A stretch of 64,000 nucleotides of DNA from JAKIWV01 sp963773945 (lineage in GTDB: Archaea > Thermoplasmatota > Thermoplasmata > Lutacidiplasmatales > UBA184). The position numbers were made by a program, and so were the translations under genes. Below, piece by piece: positions 61,443 to 64,000 of this stretch. The first letter of the stretch is position 1. Each line of letters opens with the position of its first letter. The notes beneath the pieces were generated by a model that worked only from the letters and a program-made list of their open reading frames with translations, had not been told where the DNA came from and made no database searches. The stretch is from assembly GCA_963773945.1 (NCBI GenBank), contig CAVZDD010000005.1, positions 434,001-498,000 on the forward strand, read 5' to 3'.

Positions 61443-61913
61443 GTGGAAACTCATCCGCCCCCTCAGTCGGGGCAGGGGAGGAGCGTGAGTTCTGGCGCAA
61501 TTCGGGAGCCGACCGGCGGAGCGGCGGTGGACGCCATTTTGGCCGCGGACGCGAACTGGCTGAACGCGTATGCGGCGAAGGACCTCGATAAATCACTGGC
61601 TTGTTGCGACGAGCAGGGCTCAATGCTGGCGCCGCATTCACCCATTGCGACCGGGAAGGAGGCCCTTTCGAAACTGATCGCGAGTGCGTTCGCAATCCCG
61701 GATTTCAGGCCGGCATGGCGTCCTGTACAGGCCGGAGTCGCCCGTTCCGGCGAACTCGGCTACACAAGCGGTTTCTACGACCTGAGTTTCAAGGACGCGT
61801 CGGGGAATACGGTCATCGACAAGGGCAAGTACCTGACGGTTTGGAAAAAACAGTCAGACGGCGCCTGGAAGGTGTTCCTCGATATGTTCAATTCTGACTT
61901 GCCCCGAACGTAG
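61443..61913 (+). CDS. SnoaL-like/DUF4440 protein
   Basis: A 156-residue NTF2-fold protein. ILAADANWLNAYAAKDLDKSLACCDEQGSMLAPHSP is the classic helix-turn with metal-free cavity, GKEALSKLIASAF follows, and GKYLTVWKKQSDGAWKVFLDMFNSDLP closes. It resembles ketosteroid-isomerase-like DUF4440 proteins. GTG 61443 gives the longest form; GTG 61485 just after GGGGAGGAG is the alternative. Confidence 0.85.
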   Translation: METHPPPQSGQGRSVSSGAIREPTGGAAVDAILAADANWLNAYAAKDLDKSLACCDEQGSMLAPHSPIATGKEALSKLIASAFAIPDFRPAWRPVQAGVARSGELGYTSGFYDLSFKDASGNTVIDKGKYLTVWKKQSDGAWKVFLDMFNSDLPRT

Positions 61914-61944
61914 GGACGTCCGGTTAGAAAGCCCGTTCCTCCCG

Positions 61945-61966
61945 AAGTGAAGTGATGATTGCACCC
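61945..61966 (+). repeat. Dispersed palindrome, copy 25
   Basis: Decayed left arm AAGTGAAG, spacer tgatga, TTGCACCC, then ACCGTT. Tandem gap before the vapB-like gene. Confidence 0.65.
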
Positions 61967-61999
61967 ACCGTTCAGTGGTGACGCAATGGTTAATAGGCC

Positions 62000-62019
62000 G
62001 TTAAATATCATAATTTAAC
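62000..62019 (+). promoter_or_regulatory. Operator palindrome touching the antitoxin ATG
   Basis: GTTAAAT, spacer atcata, ATTTAAC: a perfect 7-base inverted repeat whose last base directly precedes ATG 62020. With a TATA-like GTTAATAG at 61989-61996 this implies a leaderless transcript with the operator over positions -20 to -1. Confidence 0.7.
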
Positions 62020-62238
62020 ATGCCGGAGACCACCGTGGTAGGTCGGATCACACGGGTCGGCAACAGCCTAGCGGTGTTCATTCCGGCCGAGACGGTCCGC
62101 CGAGTCGGTCTGGCCGCCGGCGACCGGGTCGAAGCCACGCTCAACAGTTCGAACTCCGATCCCTTCGGGTTGTTGTCAGATGTTGCCCCGGGACCATTCC
62201 ATCGACGCGACGAGGCGGGTCGGCGTGATCGGATCTGA
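62020..62238 (+). CDS. VapB-type antitoxin, AbrB fold
   Basis: A 72-residue SpoVT-AbrB protein. GRITRVGNSLAVFIPAETVRRVGLAAGDRVEATLN is the DNA-binding swapped hairpin. The remaining Ser/Asp-rich stretch and basic end should bind the PIN partner. It overlaps the PIN gene by 14 bases. Confidence 0.85.
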   Translation: MPETTVVGRITRVGNSLAVFIPAETVRRVGLAAGDRVEATLNSSNSDPFGLLSDVAPGPFHRRDEAGRRDRI

Positions 62239-62628
62239 CATTCTCCTCGACACCTGGGCCTGGTGGGAATTACTCCGAGGCTCCCGGAACGGTGCAGTGA
62301 TTCGACGGCGGTTTCTCCGCCCCTCCGGCGTGCGTCTCCACACTTCTACCATCACAGTGGGCGAAATCTCTGCCAAGCTGGCCTCGATGGGGGAAGCACG
62401 TCGCATTGACGGCGTGATCGCCGCCATCCGACGAGCCGGCCGCTCCACGACGTGACCACGGACCTCGCCCGAACGGCGGGCATTCTTCGTGTCGAACTCC
62501 GGAAGTCTGATGCCCAGGCGAGCTTGGCCGATGGAATCGTCCTGGCGACCGCGCGGTCCCTGGGGGCTCGGTTGATCAGTGCCGACGCTGCGTTCCGGGG
62601 TCAGTCCGACGTGGTTGGAAAGCTCTGA
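62225..62628 (+). pseudogene. VapC-type PIN toxin, frameshifted
   Basis: From GTG 62225: GSDILLDTWAWWELLRGS (first Asp), TITVGEISAKLASMGEARRIDGVIAAIRRAG (Glu), then a stop at 62453-62455. In the neighbouring frame PLHDVTTDLARTAGILRVELRKSDAQASLADGIVLATARSLGARLISADAAF (third and fourth Asp) runs to TGA 62626-62628. One base is missing at about 62438-62444. A full PIN domain of about 134 residues would result. If the deletion is real, the antitoxin is left without a working toxin. Confidence 0.82.
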
Positions 62629-62703
62629 GGGGGTGCTGTGAACTCCCTGGCCGGACCCGGTCTGCCACCCCTCTAACCGAATCGGAATTGAGGGACGCCC
62701 GGA

Positions 62704-62725
62704 AGGTGCAATGCCGATTGCAGCT
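62704..62725 (+). repeat. Dispersed palindrome, copy 26
   Basis: AGGTGCAA, spacer tgccga, TTGCAGCT. Tandem gap between the PIN gene and the MNT-HEPN pair. Confidence 0.88.
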
Positions 62726-62788
62726 GCGATACAACGGTGGGGGATGGGTTCAAATTCGATCCTCATGGTTCTCGCCGGCAGTCGAGCT

Positions 62789-62826
62789 TATGTATTATAA
62801 TAAGTACATATGTATCTTATAGGATA
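62789..62826 (+). promoter_or_regulatory. AT-rich promoter with nested palindromes
   Basis: Contains TATGTATTATAATAAG (TATA-like), the exact palindrome TACATATGTA at 62805-62814, and TATCTTATAGGATA just before ATG 62829. Much more AT-rich than its surroundings. Probable promoter and autoregulatory site of the MNT-HEPN pair. Confidence 0.55.
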
Positions 62827-62828
62827 CA

Positions 62829-63428
62829 ATGAGGCTCAAGAGCGGACTCGATCCTGTCCTGGGCAGTCAGGCCAAGATTCGCCTGCTACGGACCCTCGTG
62901 GCTTTCCCAGAACGTGCCTGGACCGGTCGGGAGCTTGCCGCGGCCGCTCGAGTCTCGACGGCCCAAGCGGCGCGGGATTTAACCGGACTGCTGGACGTGG
63001 GAGTCGTCTCGCGGGATGTACGGGGGAAGTCGTACGAGTGGCGACTGAACAACGGACACGTGCTCACGCCGGAGTTGACCCGACTGTTCGAGTTCGAGGC
63101 GCATCTTTCAGGTGCCCTCACCCAAGATCTGCATCGGCTGCTCGCGCACATTCCGGCCCGACGCGCGCTCCTGTTCGGGTCGGTGGCCCGCGGGGAGGAG
63201 CACGATAGTAGCGATGTGGACCTCTTCATCGAGGTGAAGTCGGTCCATGACAAATCGGTGACGTTATCGGCCCTTTCTAAAGCCCGAGGCCAGATTTGGG
63301 ACCGGTACGGGAATCCGCTGTCGGCGTTGGTCTACACCACGGCAGAGGCCCGGAATCCGACGAATCCCCCGCTGCTCGAGGCCATCGAACGAGAGGGCAT
63401 TGATGTGATGGGGCAGTCCGGCGACTGA
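62829..63428 (+). CDS. Winged-helix nucleotidyltransferase (MNT-type antitoxin)
   Basis: A 199-residue fusion. Residues 10-75 (KIRLLRTLVAFPERAWTGRELAAAARVSTAQAARDLTGLLDVGVV) form a winged helix; residues 110-195 are a minimal nucleotidyltransferase with GSVARGEEHDSSDVDLFIEV. In MNT-HEPN systems this enzyme silences the HEPN RNase by adding AMP residues to it; here the winged helix would also give autoregulation. The next gene starts one base after its stop. Confidence 0.9.
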   Translation: MRLKSGLDPVLGSQAKIRLLRTLVAFPERAWTGRELAAAARVSTAQAARDLTGLLDVGVVSRDVRGKSYEWRLNNGHVLTPELTRLFEFEAHLSGALTQDLHRLLAHIPARRALLFGSVARGEEHDSSDVDLFIEVKSVHDKSVTLSALSKARGQIWDRYGNPLSALVYTTAEARNPTNPPLLEAIEREGIDVMGQSGD

Positions 63429-63429
63429 A

Positions 63430-63825
63430 ATGGCCAGATTCGAGGTGCTTCCCAAGAGCCGAGCCCTGCTGTACCTGACGCGGGCGCAGGAGTTCGCCGA
63501 GCAGATGGACCGCGCCGCGTCGGCCGGCGCATGGAACTCGGTTGGGCTCCTCGGAGTCCACTGCGTGATCTCTGCGTGCGATAGCCTGACCGTCGCGGTC
63601 TCCGGCCAACGGTGGAGCGGGCAGGATCACGCCGGCGTCTACGGAGTGATTCGTTCGCTCAAACTCCCAGGCGCGGAGACGGCCCTTCGTCAGATCGCCG
63701 AGGTTCTGGAGAGCAAGAACCGAGTCGAGTACGAAGCCCGGGCTTACACGGAGCGAGAAGCCGAAGAACTCCGGAGGAGCGCGCGGCGAGTCCTGTCGTG
63801 GGTTGTAAGGCACCACTCCAAATGA
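63430..63825 (+). CDS. HEPN-domain toxin partner
   Basis: A 131-residue all-helical protein. LPKSRALLYLTRAQEFAEQMDRAASAGAWNSVGLLGVHCVISACDSLTV, GQDHAGVYGVIRSL and VLESKNRVEYEARAYTEREAEEL are the three main HEPN helices; the N-x-VEYEAR stretch is where related toxins carry their modified Tyr/RNase site. I do not see a clean R-x4-6-H motif, so RNase activity is uncertain. Two-gene operon with the MNT. Confidence 0.82.
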   Translation: MARFEVLPKSRALLYLTRAQEFAEQMDRAASAGAWNSVGLLGVHCVISACDSLTVAVSGQRWSGQDHAGVYGVIRSLKLPGAETALRQIAEVLESKNRVEYEARAYTEREAEELRRSARRVLSWVVRHHSK

Positions 63826-63907
63826 GTTCCCCCGAGGGTCCGTAGTCCCCTGAATCCGATACCGGGCGGGCGCAGGGGGATCGGTCCCCCTGGCCTTCCT
63901 GTCTACG

Positions 63908-63929
63908 AGGCGCAATGACGATTGCACAG
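63908..63929 (+). repeat. Dispersed palindrome, copy 27
   Basis: AGGCGCAA, spacer tgacga, TTGCACAG. After the HEPN gene, at the right edge; the series evidently continues beyond the window. Confidence 0.75.
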
Positions 63930-64000
63930 AGTTCGGCTCGTCATTGATCAGGCCCGTTTATCGCACCGCCGGAGTCTCCACGGGCCTGCCGCGCTGGGGG

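Noticed and set aside
36915..63929. Palindromes as ordinary transcription terminators
   Set aside because: About seven copies lie in divergent gaps where no gene ends, no U-tract follows, and direction does not follow gene strand. Hairpin formation in RNA remains possible but does not explain the placement.
36915..63929. Palindromes as classical integron attC sites
   Set aside because: They are 22 bases, shorter than attC sites, and I find no GTTRRRY core or L-boxes in consistent places. The resemblance is in array architecture only.
36915..63929. CRISPR array
   Set aside because: Repeat spacing is 370-1700 bases and irregular, with genes between; no short equal spacers and no cas genes.
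1..64000. tRNA, rRNA or riboswitch genes
   Set aside because: I looked for tRNA T-loop motifs and conserved rRNA stretches by eye and found none; a covariance-model scan would be needed to exclude small RNAs.

Overview
The window is about 62-65% GC and reads as archaeal. Many genes have a TATA-like box 25-35 bp before a start codon with little or no leader. Several secreted proteins carry single membrane anchors and Asn-rich, N-glycosylation-like ectodomains. The surface protein at 1685-3916 has a C-terminal domain of the kind seen in Thermoplasmata thermopsin-like proteins. My best guess is a soil or sediment Thermoplasmatota archaeon, probably a metagenome contig. That guess is an inference from style; there is no marker gene (rRNA, tRNA, ribosomal protein) in the window.

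Layout. 1-15 kb: secreted proteins, a peptide-type ABC substrate-binding protein, an agmatine-to-putrescine pair (aguB-aguA), zinc-ribbon membrane and coiled-coil proteins, and small VOC, SnoaL, SRPBCC and GNAT enzymes. 15-37 kb: more conventional content, with a cyclic-nucleotide-binding protein, methyltransferases, a MarR/MFS efflux pair, a P1 peptidase, an oligopeptide ABC system (binding protein plus two permeases, no ATPases in view), an acyl-CoA ligase and a fold-III PLP decarboxylase coupled to a VOC enzyme. 37-64 kb: an accessory region of short, unrelated single genes or two-gene operons on both strands. It includes an IS630-type insertion sequence, two VapBC-type and two RelE-type toxin-antitoxin modules, an orphan antitoxin, an HTH/nucleotidyltransferase pair, an MNT-HEPN pair, several GNAT/VOC/SnoaL/cupin/NUDIX/SDR genes and a class III adenylate cyclase with TPRs.

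The most striking feature is a short intergenic palindrome, GGGTGCAA-N6-TTGCACCC. I count 27 good copies and two clearly degenerate ones. Five are scattered in the first 15.3 kb, none lies between 15.3 and 36.9 kb, and 22 good copies lie between 36.9 and 64.0 kb. There they sit one per gap between transcription units, in convergent, divergent and tandem gaps alike. Their spacer and arm asymmetry points the same way along the + strand regardless of gene direction. That is the architecture of a gene-cassette array, but the site is not a recognisable integron attC. No recombinase is encoded in the window.

At least eight genes are interrupted by a frameshift or in-frame stop although the rest of the reading frame looks conserved: FNR-like oxidoreductase, MFS, winged-helix protein, APH-like kinase, MOSC protein, DUF973-like membrane protein, DUF167 and a PIN toxin. 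This could be real decay or consensus-sequence error, and reads are needed to tell.
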